Part shown: in pieces, positions 34,502-45,493 of the stretch | Layout: every line of letters starts with the position of its first letter | How positions within the stretch are numbered: position 1 is the stretch's first letter | NCBI GenBank assembly: GCA_001566295.1 | Contig: KQ964257.1 | Location: 620,001-684,000, forward strand | Length of the DNA stretch: 64,000 bases | Source: Microdochium bolleyi | Lineage: Eukaryota; Ascomycota; Sordariomycetes; Xylariales; Microdochiaceae | Reading direction: 5' to 3' | The notes under the pieces: generated by a model | What the model was told of the DNA's origin: nothing | Seen by the model: the letters and a program-made list of their open reading frames with translations, nothing else | Databases searched by the model: none | Position numbers and translations under genes: made by a program

Positions 34502-35009
34502 TCAGGCCGTATTCGCCAGCCCCTGCGCGAGGGGCCGTATCTCGCTGGGGAGGGCGCTCCTGACGAGCTCCTTGATTAAGGGCCGCTGCCAGCTCATGTT
34601 GGCCACGTTGCGATTGGTCATGGCCCGACCGATAATGTGCAGTCTGGTCATCCAACCTTTCAGCGTGCACGCGGCTGCCTGCTGGCTGCTGGCGATGTGC
34701 GGAGTTCCAGAGAGCCTGTGTGCAGGTAGTGCACCACGGCGTGGTACCCGGAATTGATGGAGATGTCGAAAGAGATGGCCTTGATGACGGACTCGGATGA
34801 CAATACGGCCACGTTGTGCGAATCGTAGTTGTTGAGCCTGTCCAGGATGAAGCTAAGGACTTGGAGGGTCTTGCCGCCTCTGAGCTGCAGCGAGGCAAAT
34901 TGGCCGTACTGCTCGGGCCCTGTGACCTCATGTCAGTGAAGAGCGGTTACTTGTGTTTATGGCGAAATTCAGATGCTTACAGGTGGTCGGAAGGCATGTT
35001 GTCGGTCAT
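34502..35009 (-). pseudogene. BTB/POZ-like paralogue 4, frameshifted
   Basis: One frame gives QYGQFASLQLRGGKTLQVLS followed by SINSGYHAVVHYLHTGSLEL, the array core with YLHTG for YLYTG. That frame stops at a TGA about 40 nt beyond SLEL. A second frame, entered right after SLEL, continues with QQAAACTLKGWMTRLHIIG and NMSWQRPLIKELVRSALPSE before its stop at 34502-34504; this resembles the helical middle and C-terminal parts of other members. So an indel near 34707-34725 broke the gene. A candidate first exon (ATG at 35009, MTDNMPSDH, donor GTAAGC) does not join the core in phase, which suggests a second lesion. The tail is also shorter than in intact members. Confidence 0.65.
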
Positions 35010-35811
35010 AGTCAGCTCCGCCTATGGTCTTGTGCGAGCACCAGCGAAATTCACGTGCATTAGATGAGGCGGGCAGACTTGTGGCGTGCATGGAAGAGAG
35101 TGAAATCTTATGATCAGACTACTATGTACATCAGGAAGCGTTGGAAAACGCAGGTGCTGGAACCACGAGCACTTCCAACAGCTACGACAATCACTTTTCA
35201 AAGAGCAAATAACGTTCCCAAACAAACGCACTGCTGAAACACTTTGCGTTTGCACCCCGGTTTGTGCTTAGAACAAATACTCCGCTCGATTTCAAAGCGT
35301 GGAAGCACTACCTAGCCTGGAGTAGACAAAACAGAATTTCATGCTAAATAGAGTGCTGTTCATCATCTGCTGGCACTGTGCCCAGGATCGGTTCCAGGTC
35401 CGGTAGGATTCGTCGGTGATCGTAGGATGCTACCCTGAATATGACAAATCGAACAGCCCGACATGGGCACTCCGTCGGCACACGCACTTCATGCAGGGAG
35501 CCGTCATATTTGTCCAGGGAGCGGTGTCCTATCAGCTTCAGGCAACCACTAAGCGAGGAAGACGGCTATCGTGTTTCCGCTTTGTAGGCTGCAAAATCCG
35601 CCCGCCATCAGCACAATTAGTAGCGCCCCATACAGAATAGCAAGAAGAATACAAGTCCAAAATAATTCATGATGCAAGCCAATGCCTGGCCAAGGTGAAG
35701 CGGGTTGTGTCTGATCCTATCCTGTGCCCTGAAAAAGCCCGAGGGATGGTCGCCTCGTATCACGTGGTTTTCTTCCGATCTCGCTCCAAATGGGTTCGGA
35801 GATGCTGGCGT
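35010..35811. other. Intergenic, BTB-like array
   Basis: About 800 nt between paralogues 4 and 5, both on the minus strand. No motif-bearing frame was seen on either strand. Confidence 0.5.
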
Positions 35812-36753
35812 CTATGCTTCATCATTTGTTGCCGTTGTGGCGTTCGCCTTCGCACCTTTTTTGGGGCGCGGATTACGCTTGGCACCGCCGGCTGGTTTCT
35901 TCCTGGGGGCTGGCTTCTTTACCATTAGTCGCATCTCTGCGTATGCCTCCTTCAAATCGATGCGTCTTGCCTCCGTTTCTTTCTTGAGGTCATCTATCCT
36001 GCATTTGGCTTCAGCCAGGCTGCCGTGTAGTTTGCTGACCTCATGAGCTCCAGTGGCTTCTTTCTCATTCGTGAGTTCCGCCATGATGCTCATCGCCTGT
36101 TCGTACTCGGGTACGTATCGTTCGGTACGGAGGATCAGGGTCGTGTCGTTCTCAGACTCTTCAGAGCCCTCCGAATCCTTCGGAATCTTTACAAGGTCAT
36201 CGTACAGTTGTGCCAGCTGGTATCGGAGCAGGTTATGGAACACTGGCTCGTTGAGTTCGCCGCCGGCTGCGGTACAGTGCTTCGTCAGAGCCATCATAAA
36301 CATATCGAAGCCACCCTCGCGGAACAGAGTCTTGGTCTTGGCATTGGTCAACGTGACGAGGTTCTCGGGACCATGTTGGGTTGCAACAAGGCGGACGGCG
36401 AGCATGACGCCATGCCGGTCAGAAATTGAAAAGGACTCTTCATGGTGGATTTCGAGCACGCCCTTGTATAGGTAATGAACGAGTGTGTGCGCGGCGTCTG
36501 AACGTGTGTCTGGGAATTCGATGAAGTCGTCCGAATTTCCGGACGGCTGCGACTCGGGCGGATTCTCCATCTTTTCGAGGAGGAATCTGGGAATTGTGGC
36601 TTTCGCATTCTTTGCAAAGCGAAGCTCGACGAGCGGAGAGGGGGCCGGCCTGAAGCGCAAGTGTTAGATGGAAAGGCGGAGCGGCGGCCACAGCGTCCTC
36701 ACCACGGCTGCCACTCACGGGTCCTTGACGACTGGTCTGGGTGATGTAGACAT
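35812..36753 (-). CDS. BTB/POZ-like paralogue 5 with basic tail
   Basis: Exons 36719-36753 and 35812-36649 give 290 aa. The 69-nt intron has a GTGAGT donor, a CTAAC branch and a TTCAG acceptor, phase 2. Core: PLVELRFAKNAKATIPRFLL, then DAAHTLVHYLYKGVLEIHHE. The middle contains LVTLTNAKTKTLF and FHNLLRYQLAQLYDDL. The end differs from the other members: a predicted coiled coil (HGSLAEAKCRIDDLKKETEA) runs into a Lys/Pro/Ala-rich stretch (KKPAPRKKPAGGAKRNPRPK) that looks like a nuclear or nucleic-acid-binding tail. The VH motif has been replaced by TIPRFLL. Probably a functional but diverged member. Confidence 0.75.
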
Positions 36754-37654
36754 GATGTTGATAACAACGATGGTGGTATCCGTCTGGGGTCGGCGACGAT
36801 GTCCAGCGCTGTAGTTGTGGTTGCACTGCAGGAAGGGAAGCGGCTGTCGCGCAGAATGGTCCACGGGTGTTATCACCTCCTTCGAGGCACTTGTAGCCGG
36901 AAGCTCGAGAAGCTGAGGAACAGGGCAAGGAGCAAGACTTGAGCTAGCCGTATTTGCCCTCACTCCACTCCTCAAGGGCAGCAAGAGGGTGGAAGGCCGC
37001 TGCCTCGGTCATTGTTGCAAGCATGACAAGCGCGCCCACGCACCCGATCGTGGTTGCCCCTACGGCTCACCCACAGCGCACGCCAGCATGTGCACGAAGC
37101 CAATCACGTCTTGGTGCAGCCAAGTTTGTCCCCATATCAAGCAATCGGCGGTCTGCTCTCTTTCAGCATTCTGCGAACGCGAAATGGAAGCAACACAGCA
37201 GCTTGGGTGCGCAGAGGCCTTGAAGAGTTTGGCCTCATAATGGGAGGTCAGGCTCGAGGATGAAGATGCTGCTCACACTGTGGGGGACATAAAGCGTAGT
37301 CATGCAATGTCCTCGGTGTGATCAAGGCTGCGGCAAGCCATGATTGTGGTTGTCTAGGATGTGTCAAGCGTATGACATACTGCAGGGCTGGTTTCTGGAT
37401 AATGTAAGTTGAATCAGAAAGATCATTCACGGAACGTCAATGATGAATGTCTGTTACGAGCCGGAACCATGACGATCTCCAGTGGTCGCGGTATCACGCA
37501 TGACGAGCTTCTCTTCGTGGTCAGAAAATCATCTTCTATTTAGATCAGGGACTGCACCGTCTTTTTAAGCCGCCGCCATTTCTTCATGGTCCAAACAGTG
37601 ACAACGAACACAAAACTGAAACCTACATTCGCCGTTGCTCCTTTTTCAGCGAAC
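36754..37654. other. Divergent promoter region, BTB-like array
   Basis: About 900 nt upstream of both paralogue 5 (-) and paralogue 6 (+). Short open frames only. No repeat obvious by eye. Confidence 0.5.
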
Positions 37655-38396
37655 ATGGCCAAATCTTCGCGCTGCGTCATACCATGTGATGAAGAGCTGT
37701 AAGTTTTACAATCTTATTGGATACTAAATAACCGCATCGCGTTGACGCACGGCGGCCTGGAACCTCCCTACTAGAACCGCGAGAAACATCATCTTTCTCA
37801 AGCTCCGGTACAGTAACTACATTCCTGTTCACAAGGACATCCTCCTGTCGCAGATGGAGAATCTCCCGGATCACCGGACTGAGCGATACGCCGGGCAGAT
37901 GCACTACATCAAGCTCGAGCACATCCAGAAGAGCACCGGCCAGGCCCTGGTGCAGTACCTGTACACCGGCAATGTCGATGTCGAAGCTGTCCTCGCTGCG
38001 GCCGGGCGCTCAGAGGAGAAACACATGTGCCGCGTAGCCATCGAGCTCCTTGCTCTGTCGAACACTCACGAGATGCCGGGGCTCAACGAGCAGTTGATTA
38101 GGCAGCTGGATGAGTACAAGAGGAAGCTCGGCCCCCAGACGATCCTGGAGGCAGTCGAATGCAGCACGATACAGCCGGACTCCTCCGATGGAAGTTGGTT
38201 CCGAGGTTTCATGAGGGCTCTCCTAGAGACTGCATATCCAGATCTACGTTCATTTATGCAGTCCAGGATCAAGAGCTCGCGGGATGTGGCGGAGACCTAC
38301 ACCGACAGCTCGGTGGTTACGCTGTTCATGGACCTCATGCTGGAGGTTGAGGAGAAGAGGCAGGCTGAGAACAACTCGCGAGACGGAATCAGATAG
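37655..38396 (+). CDS. BTB/POZ-like paralogue 6
   Basis: Exons 37655-37698 and 37775-38396 give 221 aa, the shortest intact member. The intron has a GTAAGT donor and a CTAG acceptor, phase 2. This copy looks most like a textbook BTB domain: ARNIIFLKLRYSNYIPVHKD, ILLSQM, then STGQALVQYLYTGNVDV. The helical part has CRVAIELLALSNTHEMPGLN and SWFRGFMRALLETAYPDLRS. It is the closest relative of paralogue 1 and supports reading that gene as a nonsense mutant. Its strong BTB signature is the best link between the array and the superfamily. Confidence 0.82.
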
Positions 38397-38981
38397 ATTC
38401 GAGTCTCGTGGAAATCTCACAGCTGGGAAATCTGCACATGTATTGAATGCGGGCGCAAAGGCGTGCCGACAAGGAGTCACAACTGGCAACACAGGAGCAT
38501 CAAAGTGTCATCACCCAAGCATGAATTGGTCTTTCTGCGCTAGCAGCCACGGTACGGGTTTTTCTCCGTGGAGCAAGTATAGTTTGATGAACTTGAGAAC
38601 GGACTCCTGAATGTCGGGTGTCCTCCTTCAGAGTTGTAGGCTGTCAAGTTAAGCAGTATGCCTGAAGAGCGATGTGCTTCACAATGACGCGATAAGACAA
38701 CGTGACTCCATCATGAGTCCAATTCTCCACCACTCTTTACATCGGGGTAAATAAGGCCTCGGGCTTTTGCAAGATCGTGGAAAAATTCCAGCGAAAACCC
38801 AAACAAGCCCCAGACTTCAACGCAAAACACGCCCGGCACCACAACGCTTACACAACAATCAGTGCTCATCAGAGCGCGCCTCTTGGGCACTCATCTCTTC
38901 AGATCTCCATCGCCCTCGCCTGACAATAAATTCGACACTACAACCACAGGGCACAGTTGTTACGACAGCTCTCGACTCGCG
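38397..38981. other. Intergenic, BTB-like array
   Basis: About 585 nt between two + strand paralogues. No ORF of note; promoter of paralogue 7. Confidence 0.5.
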
Positions 38982-39934
38982 ATGGCTTCTACCATGGACG
39001 CCGATGATCTCCTGCAGCCAGCACACACAGGCGAGCATTGCAACGCAAGGTGAGTTGCATGCGACTCTTGAAATCCTTCTCCTTCTCACCTATTTCTGAC
39101 ATGCTCCTCACAAGCCACAGTCCATATGCCCGGATCGTACCGCTGCTCTTCAACAACAACGAGACTCTCCACGTTCACGAATACGCCCTCAGCAAGTTAC
39201 CCCGCTTGTCAAGTAATGCAGTTCCAGGATCTAACCCTATCCGCCTCGACCTGTCTGTGGGTGCTGGGCACATCCTCGTCCACTTCCTCTACAACGGACG
39301 GCTGGAGTCCTTGGCGCCAGATGTTTCGCCAAAAGGCCAATGTGGGACGCACGACCTCGAACGCCCAACTGACTCGGCCAGTGTGGGAAATGCAACCGCC
39401 ATGCTCGACTCGGTGCTGCAGATTATCCCGTTTGCCGAAGCCCACGGCGTGGAGGAGCTCTCTGCGCTGGCCAAAACTCACATAAGCGAAATGACGAAGC
39501 TGATGCCGTACCACGTTGCTCTAGACGCAGTGATGGGGCGCTTCCGGGGCCGCAATGTCTACCGGATGAAGTGGCTGCAGGACTACGTACACAGCCTCGT
39601 TTGCTCCATGGGAATGACAAACCAGAGTGGGCAATTATTTCTCAACAGACACTTGAATTCGCCAGCTCAGGGAGAAAGCGGAAATTCATCGGTCGAGCAA
39701 TTCTTCCTCCAAGCAGTATGCTCTGCGGAAACCGAGATAGCACTTGCGACAATCTGTGTTACAAGGAAAGGCACTACACATGCAAGAAGAATTCGCATCG
39801 CAGAAATCCGTCAACTGATAAAGGACATGACCTACGATGTGCGACTAATGTCCCTCCCTGAGCGGAAACTGGCCGAGTTTGAGAGAGATTCCAAAAGGAT
39901 CAACACATTGCTGACGGAGCTACTCAGAGAATGA
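38982..39934 (+). CDS. BTB/POZ-like paralogue 7
   Basis: Exon 1 is 38982-39049. Exon 2 starts at 39115 or 39121, since AAG and CAG acceptors are both phase-compatible, and ends at 39934, giving about 293-295 aa. Donor GTGAGT, phase 2. Core: SPYARIVPLLFNNNETLHVH, EYALSKLPRLS, then SVGAGHILVHFLYNGRLESL. The middle helix region has MLDSVLQIIPFAEAHGVEEL and MKWLQDYVHSLVCSMG. The C-terminal region (RRIRIAEIRQLIKDMTYDVR) is basic and helical. It shares IVPL-F and HVH with paralogue 2, so these two form a subgroup. Confidence 0.78.
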
Positions 39935-40681
39935 CTGCAGGATATCGGAAGTCTTACGTCGTGGCTCTCCCGGGGGCTGAAGGATTGTGCCAACGGGCAA
40001 AGAATGTCCACACCGCAGTACAGGTTGAGGCAAAAGAAGGAGTACGGGCATTCTAGAAGTCTCAAAACCCCTCCGGTCATCGTTAAGAGCAAGTAATGGG
40101 TTCCAGTAACTGGGTCGTCATTTTCATTTCGAGTACAGAACGGGATCCTCAATGGCGAACACGAGCATCTGCATATGCGCCTGCACAATCATCTCTTGGT
40201 GATCATCATCAGGTTCTTTACGCGTAGGACATTTGTTCCGAATCGAAAATCTGTCACCATTCTGTACCGAACACAAATGGTCTTTAGAAGTAGAACTTAA
40301 CATGATGAGCCGAGAAAGAAGTGAGATTAGGCAAACCACGAGCCGATCAAGGTGAAGTCGAGCCTGCAACTTTTCAGAGAACCTGAGCAATGTTTCTGGA
40401 TGCAGTTGTCAGACCAACTCTTTATTCCGTTTTCGCAAGTACCTGGCTGGCAGTGGTGCTTTGCAATCCTTCCATGGCCGATTCAGAGTATCTTGTTTTG
40501 AGCAATCCGTGCCTGATAGTCCTGTGTCTGCCTGCCGAACGGGCTGAACACGGGCATTCGATCTTCCAGTCACCATTCGTTCTCCTGCAACCAGCGCGTA
40601 TCACACATCAAACACCAGCACCCACGACTTTGCGGTTCAAAGATTAACCTCCCAACCGCACATTCTCAGATCTGAGAAGCC
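39935..40681. other. Intergenic, BTB-like array
   Basis: About 750 nt between paralogues 7 and 8. No supported gene; short frames only. Confidence 0.5.
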
Positions 40682-41613
40682 ATGGCTTCCAAGAGTACGC
40701 CTCGAGACGATCCCTCCTCCATGTCGTAAGAACCACTCCTTTTGTTTCATAATCTGTGTTTCCTAATCCCAACGCCCATCAATACAGGGCCACGCTGCGC
40801 TTCAAAGACGGCCAGAGCTTCCAAGTGCACGACTTTGTCCTGTCCAAGCTCGGGCTGCCCGCCACCAACGACAGCAGCAACGCGGACGCGAGACCGTCAT
40901 CGCCATCACCAGCACAGCACAACCTCGACATTACCGCCAACGCCGGCCTCGTCCTGATCCACTACCTGTGCACAGCAGCACTGAATCTCTCCGCGATTCC
41001 GGCGCCTCGGCAACCCTCACCACAGACTCAAACCACAGCATCCGCCGCAGCCGCGGCCGCAACAGCAACAGCCGCCACGGAACTGAGTATCGTCCTCGAG
41101 CTCATCGCCTTCTCATCGACCGGTCAGAATCTCGCGGACCTCAACACCGCGCTCCAGACGAAAGCCGGCCAGATCGTCCGCGAGCGCAAGCTAGACACCG
41201 CAACCGTGCTCGACTTGGTCCAGCGCACGTTCACCTCCAGCGACGTGTCACATCTCAACTGGCTGCGCGACTGCATCCGCAAGGCCCCGGCCGAGGACCT
41301 CCACGGTTTCATGCGTGGACAGACGACTAGCTTCCGATCAGGTACGGGCGCAGGCAGCCGGGCGAGCATGTCGACGCGGGAGCTGGTGCTTTGCACGCTC
41401 GTGACGGCGGAGATGCAGCGCGAGCGCGAGGCGCGGGATGCGGCGGCGGGCCTCGAGCGGTTCGTGGGCAGGATCAGGGAGGTGGTTGATGACCTGGAGA
41501 TCAAGGAGTACGAGGAGCGGAGTGGGCTTTCGCTGTATCACCACAGGCTCGTCGAGTGTCTGCGGGAGTTGGAGAAAGAGCGTCTGGAGATGGGGGATAG
41601 GAGTCGCATGTAG
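40682..41613 (+). CDS. BTB/POZ-like paralogue 8
   Basis: Exons 40682-40725 and 40788-41613 give 289 aa. The intron has a GTAAGA donor and an ATACAG acceptor, phase 2. Core: ATLRFKDGQSFQVHDFVLSK, then ANAGLVLIHYLCTAALNLS, separated by a low-complexity insert. An Ala/Thr-rich tract follows, then LSIVLELIAFSSTGQNLADL and ATVLDLVQRTF. The C terminus has two helices (RELVLCTLVTAEMQREREAR, YHHRLVECLRELEKERLEMG). It is the sister of the neighbouring gene at 41942: both share GQ-x2-Q-[VI]-HDF-[VI]-L and VLDLVQR. Confidence 0.78.
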
Positions 41614-41941
41614 TTGGTCTATGGCTGGCGCATGAGGATCTCACCTCATCGAACTGTCAGCTGAACTGAATTCGATGAAAGTATGCTGCAGCAAGAGATG
41701 CTGGCAGAGTTACCGAGAAGAAAATCTGTAGTGCTCGCGTCAACAGAAAAGCCGACCTGGGTCTGCTTCCATCACACACAACCACGATCCAGAACTCACC
41801 AGACTTCCTCACCCTCCCCTGCCGTGCAGGCGAGAAGCCATGCGGCGTACTTCAAGCCCACGTCCTTCAGCAGGAATGTTCAACCGACTCACAGCTGCCG
41901 TCATATTTCATACGCCACCTGCTTTCTAAGCGCGACTGATC
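41614..41941. other. Intergenic, BTB-like array
   Basis: About 330 nt between sister paralogues 8 and 9. Nothing recognised. Confidence 0.5.
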
Positions 41942-42895
41942 ATGACCCAGCCGTTGCATCTGGAAGGAGCCTCATCTCCAACTTCCTCGTGAGCAATCAG
42001 GCCTCACCACTAGATCAAAACACTATCCGTTCTGACGTGAAGACTTCCGCACAGAACAAACCAGTATTACACGCAGACGGCGACACTACACCTGACCAGT
42101 GGTCAGACCCTCCAAATCCATGACTTCATCCTGGCAAAGCTGGGCCTGTCAGATAGCACAACCGGCACGGCTGCACAGGACGCATCGCGGTCCTACACTC
42201 TCGACCTCGCGCCCGACGCGGCGCACGTGCTCGTCCACTACCTGTACACGGGCAATATCGACTCACCCGAGCCCAGCGGCGCCGCCAGCGGCACAGGACC
42301 GAGCGATCAAGGAGCAAATGAAGCAAGGGCAGCAGCAGCAGCAGCAGCCAGACACGGGACACTGCTCGAACTCACGGCGTTCTCAGCGGCACATCACAGC
42401 CACCATAGGCAGGCGCGGCAAGTCCTGCGCGATCTGAGCGCCAGGGCCCAGGCCGCAGCGGCCGCGACCGCCGCGGGCCTGGCGCCGGCCGTGGTCCTAG
42501 ATCTTGTCCAGCGCGCTCTCCCCAACACCAACCTCGTCGAGATGACATGGCTGCAGAACTACATCGACGCCGCAGCGCCGCGCGAACTGGTCGCCGCCTG
42601 CAACGAATCGACAGCAGCACCAGGAAGGGGGGAAGGACGGGCATGGATGTCGAGCCAGCCGACGACCGTGCGGGACTTGGTGCTATCTGCGCTACTCAAA
42701 GCGGAGGGCCGGCACCGCCTGAAGGCTGACGCCGTGAAGACCCGCCTGCGGCACATTGTGGACAAGATCAAGTCCGCACGGTAGGACGTGGAAACCATGT
42801 CGTCGAGGAGAAGCGGGAGGCTCGCCGTCTCGATCCGGCTCACGGCGTGTGTGCAGGAGCTGGAGCGGGCATGTCTTAGCATTGACCGAGAATAA
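41942..42895 (+). pseudogene. BTB/POZ-like paralogue 9, in-frame TAG
   Basis: Likely exon 1 is 41942-41988 (GTGAGC donor, phase 2). The second exon holds GQTLQIHDFILAKLGLSDS and LAPDAAHVLVHYLYTGNIDS, then VVLDLVQRALPNTNLVEMTW and RDLVLSALLKAEGRHRLKAD. A TAG at 42782-42784 follows KIKSAR. The same frame then runs on to TAA at 42893-42895 with VSIRLTACVQELERACLSID, which aligns with YHHRLVECLRELEKERLEMG of sister paralogue 8. So the TAG probably removed the last ~36 residues. The exon 1 join is also doubtful: the phase-correct acceptor (42098-42099) deletes a strand conserved in paralogue 8 (ATLHLTSGQ compared with ATLRFKDGQ). A C-terminally shortened protein could still be made. Confidence 0.68.
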
Positions 42896-43062
42896 CACCT
42901 TCATACACGAGGCTGGACACAGAATTTGTTGGAACATTTGTCAAGAAAATTATGAACTAGATTTTAAGTTGTTGTCTCATACAGTAGACATCCCCAAACG
43001 CCGAACAATGCTTTGCCTATGATTACATATCGCACAGATCTCGTGAATCCTCGGTCAGACAT

Positions 43063-44298
43063 CTATTTGGCGTCCTTCTTCGCCTTCTCGGCAATCTCCT
43101 GGGCCTTCTCAGACTTCTTCTCGAGGACCTGCTTGAGCTCGTCCATGGTCTCCTTGAGCAGCTTCTCGCCCTCGTCCTTGTGCTTGTCGGCAACCTCGCG
43201 CAGTTGGTTGACCTTGGCGAGGATCTCGCTCCCGCTGGGGATCTGGTCAAAGTACTGGTCGAGCCCGAAGCTGCTGGCGGCCTCCTTGCCCTTGGACTTG
43301 GCCTTTTCGGCGGCGTTGTTAACGTACTTCTCGAGGCCGCCGAGGTCGCCTGACTCGGCCGCCTTCTTTGCCTGCTCGAACAGCTCCTTGACGTTGCCCT
43401 GCTTGAGCGCGTCGGCGTTCTTCTCAAGCAGCTCCTTCACCTTGGGGTTCTTGTCGAGGTAGGGCTTGGCCTGCTCGAGGCCCTTCTTGTAAGCCTCGTC
43501 GCCGAGCTTCTGGACCTGCTCAACCTTGTCCTGGATCAGCTTGCGGGCCTTGTCGAGGTTCGCCGCGGAGAAGCCGCCGGCGAGGACGCTCTTGACCTGC
43601 TGCCACGTCTCGTCGACCTGCTTCTTGGCTTCGGGCCCGTACTGGTCGCCCAACTGCTTGAGCTGGTCAATGCTGCCGCCGAACTTCTCCTTGGCCTCCG
43701 GGTGGTTGTCGAGGATGTCGCCGAGGGCGTCGCCCGCGATGTCGGCGAGCTTCTTTGAGAAGTCCGCGAGCGCGTCAAAGGCCTTGGAGGCCGTTTCCAT
43801 GCTCAGGCCGGACTTGGAGAGGTCCTGGAAGCGCTTGTAGGTGTCATTGACAGCCTCGTTGACCTCGTCGCGGTGGTTCTCGCGCAGCGTGTCGATGTCG
43901 TTGAACGCGGTGTCGACGTACTGGCGGCCATTGGGGATCCAGCCGACATACGTGTAGCAGTACTGCTTGATGTAGTCGATGGCCTGGTCGGCATTGGGTG
44001 TGGTTTGCTGCAGCTTCTTGGTGGCCTCGTTGTACTTCTTGTGCGCCTCGATAGCGCCCTTGTTGATGGTGCTGTGCATGCGACCCGCGGGCGTGTAGAG
44101 GAAGACCCCATAGAGCAGGAGGCCGGCCGCGGCACCGCCAGCGAGGCCAGAGGCAATGTGTGAAGCGCCGCCCGCGGAGCTGCCAGTGCTGCTGCTGGCG
44201 GTTGTGGACTGGAGTCTGGCCTGGCGGCCGGCATTGCGGGAGCTGCGGGCGACTGCGCGCGGCAGGGCGGCGCGGGCAATGGGGCGTGCGGACATCAT
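43063..44298 (-). CDS. Mitochondrial alpha-helical, LEA-like protein
   Basis: Single exon, 411 aa. The N terminus (RPIARAALPRAVARSSRNAG) is an Arg/Ala-rich, acid-free mitochondrial presequence. A Gly/Ala-rich hydrophobic segment (HIASGLAGGAAAGLLLYGVF) near 47-67 could anchor it in the inner membrane. The rest, about 330 residues, is a long amphipathic helical region rich in Lys, Glu, Asp, Ala and Gln, with repeats such as KELLEKNADALKQGNVKELF and EKAKSKGKEAASSFGLDQYF. This resembles LEA/apolipoprotein-like helical proteins. Codon use is strongly C-ending (GCC, AAG, CTC), which suggests high expression. The molecular role is not known. Confidence 0.8.
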   Translation of the reverse strand: MMSARPIARAALPRAVARSSRNAGRQARLQSTTASSSTGSSAGGASHIASGLAGGAAAGLLLYGVFLYTPAGRMHSTINKGAIEAHKKYNEATKKLQQTTPNADQAIDYIKQYCYTYVGWIPNGRQYVDTAFNDIDTLRENHRDEVNEAVNDTYKRFQDLSKSGLSMETASKAFDALADFSKKLADIAGDALGDILDNHPEAKEKFGGSIDQLKQLGDQYGPEAKKQVDETWQQVKSVLAGGFSAANLDKARKLIQDKVEQVQKLGDEAYKKGLEQAKPYLDKNPKVKELLEKNADALKQGNVKELFEQAKKAAESGDLGGLEKYVNNAAEKAKSKGKEAASSFGLDQYFDQIPSGSEILAKVNQLREVADKHKDEGEKLLKETMDELKQVLEKKSEKAQEIAEKAKKDAK

Positions 44299-45493
44299 GG
44301 TGAGGTGTATGTGCGTGTGCGAGATGTGAAGAGGGAGGTGGTGATTAAGGAGCAGCTGTGGTCAAGGACAGGAGCAGCAGAGATTGTGTGAGGAGGTCGG
44401 GACTGGAAGGAGCAGGCCGTGAGGGGTAGGCAGTGGTCTTAATATTGCAAACGGCGTGCGTGCCGGCCATTGAGTTTGCGTTTGTCTTGCTTCCGGGCCC
44501 TGAGGCAGCCTGTGCGATCGATGATGGCATGATGTCATCACCCTCAAGCAGTGCCGGCCGTCCTGGAAACGTCCCGCTCCGGCTTGTGACCTCGGGCCAG
44601 CCGCAAAGGGTCTTGGTGCGAGACACGGCCAGTCACTAGCATGCAGGAACGGCGGCCGCCCGCACCGTGACCCGGTCTATTGTCCAAACCACTTGCCAGA
44701 TGACGGCATTGCGTGTTGTGGCTGTCACAATCTTCACGGAGCTGCTTGAGCTCTTGACGCGGGGTCCACTGAAGCTCCTGTCAGCAGCCAATCCCCGGCC
44801 CCAATGCCTGCCAAGCTTCTTCCCAGCCCGGCCGAAGCCCCGGATTTGCTGGCCATCCCTGCCGCCGCGGGTGGACCGCCGGGAGCAAACCTTCCGAGCT
44901 CGAGAGCCGCAGTCGCCTCCAAGTCAAAGGGCAGCAGTGCTGCGTGCTATCGTTAAAGGGCAAGTCTTTGGGCAGAATACGATCCTGAGTTTCAGGAATA
45001 CCATCTCAAAGCCAATTGATGCTGTGCGCTGGGAAATCCGGGGTCCAGCAAGCAATTCGCGACACAGTGGGAATCGGCTGTGTCAGTATGACTACAGCGT
45101 GACCTCAGGGACGATGACATCACCCGCCCCGGCATGGCGCAGATCCAACACCGGGGCGAGCGCCCAGGCCCCAGCCACAATCCTTCGAGACTTTCTACAT
45201 TACGCGTTGCGTGTGATGTCCCGTGCTCCGAATGCCACGCCGTTGCCCAAACCCGAGGTTGCTTGCCACCGTCCCTGTCGATCATGTGGCGCATGCTTGC
45301 GTCAAGCCTCCCTTGATTCGATTCGGACTGTCAAATAGCTCTATTGTACAGCAAATGCCAACTTGGACAGCCTCAAAACGCTCATGCCGCTTGCAACAAC
45401 CGTAGACACCACGAACTATCTGGCTTGAGGGAGAATCTCCCCAGCTCCATGCTGGTTTCGTTGCCGCTTGGTGCAAACTCGGCCATGTCAGGC
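44299..45493. other. Intergenic, nothing recognised
   Basis: About 1.2 kb upstream of the mitochondrial gene and downstream of the GIY-YIG gene. A 223-codon + strand frame (44667-45338) has no motif and odd composition, so it is not called. Confidence 0.5.

Noticed and set aside
30618..42895. Array as Skp1 or NLR genes
   Set aside because: No Skp1 C-terminal helices, NACHT, NB-ARC or repeat domains; the core fits BTB best.
44667..45338. 223-codon + strand frame
   Set aside because: No start context, domain or homology signal, and uneven composition.
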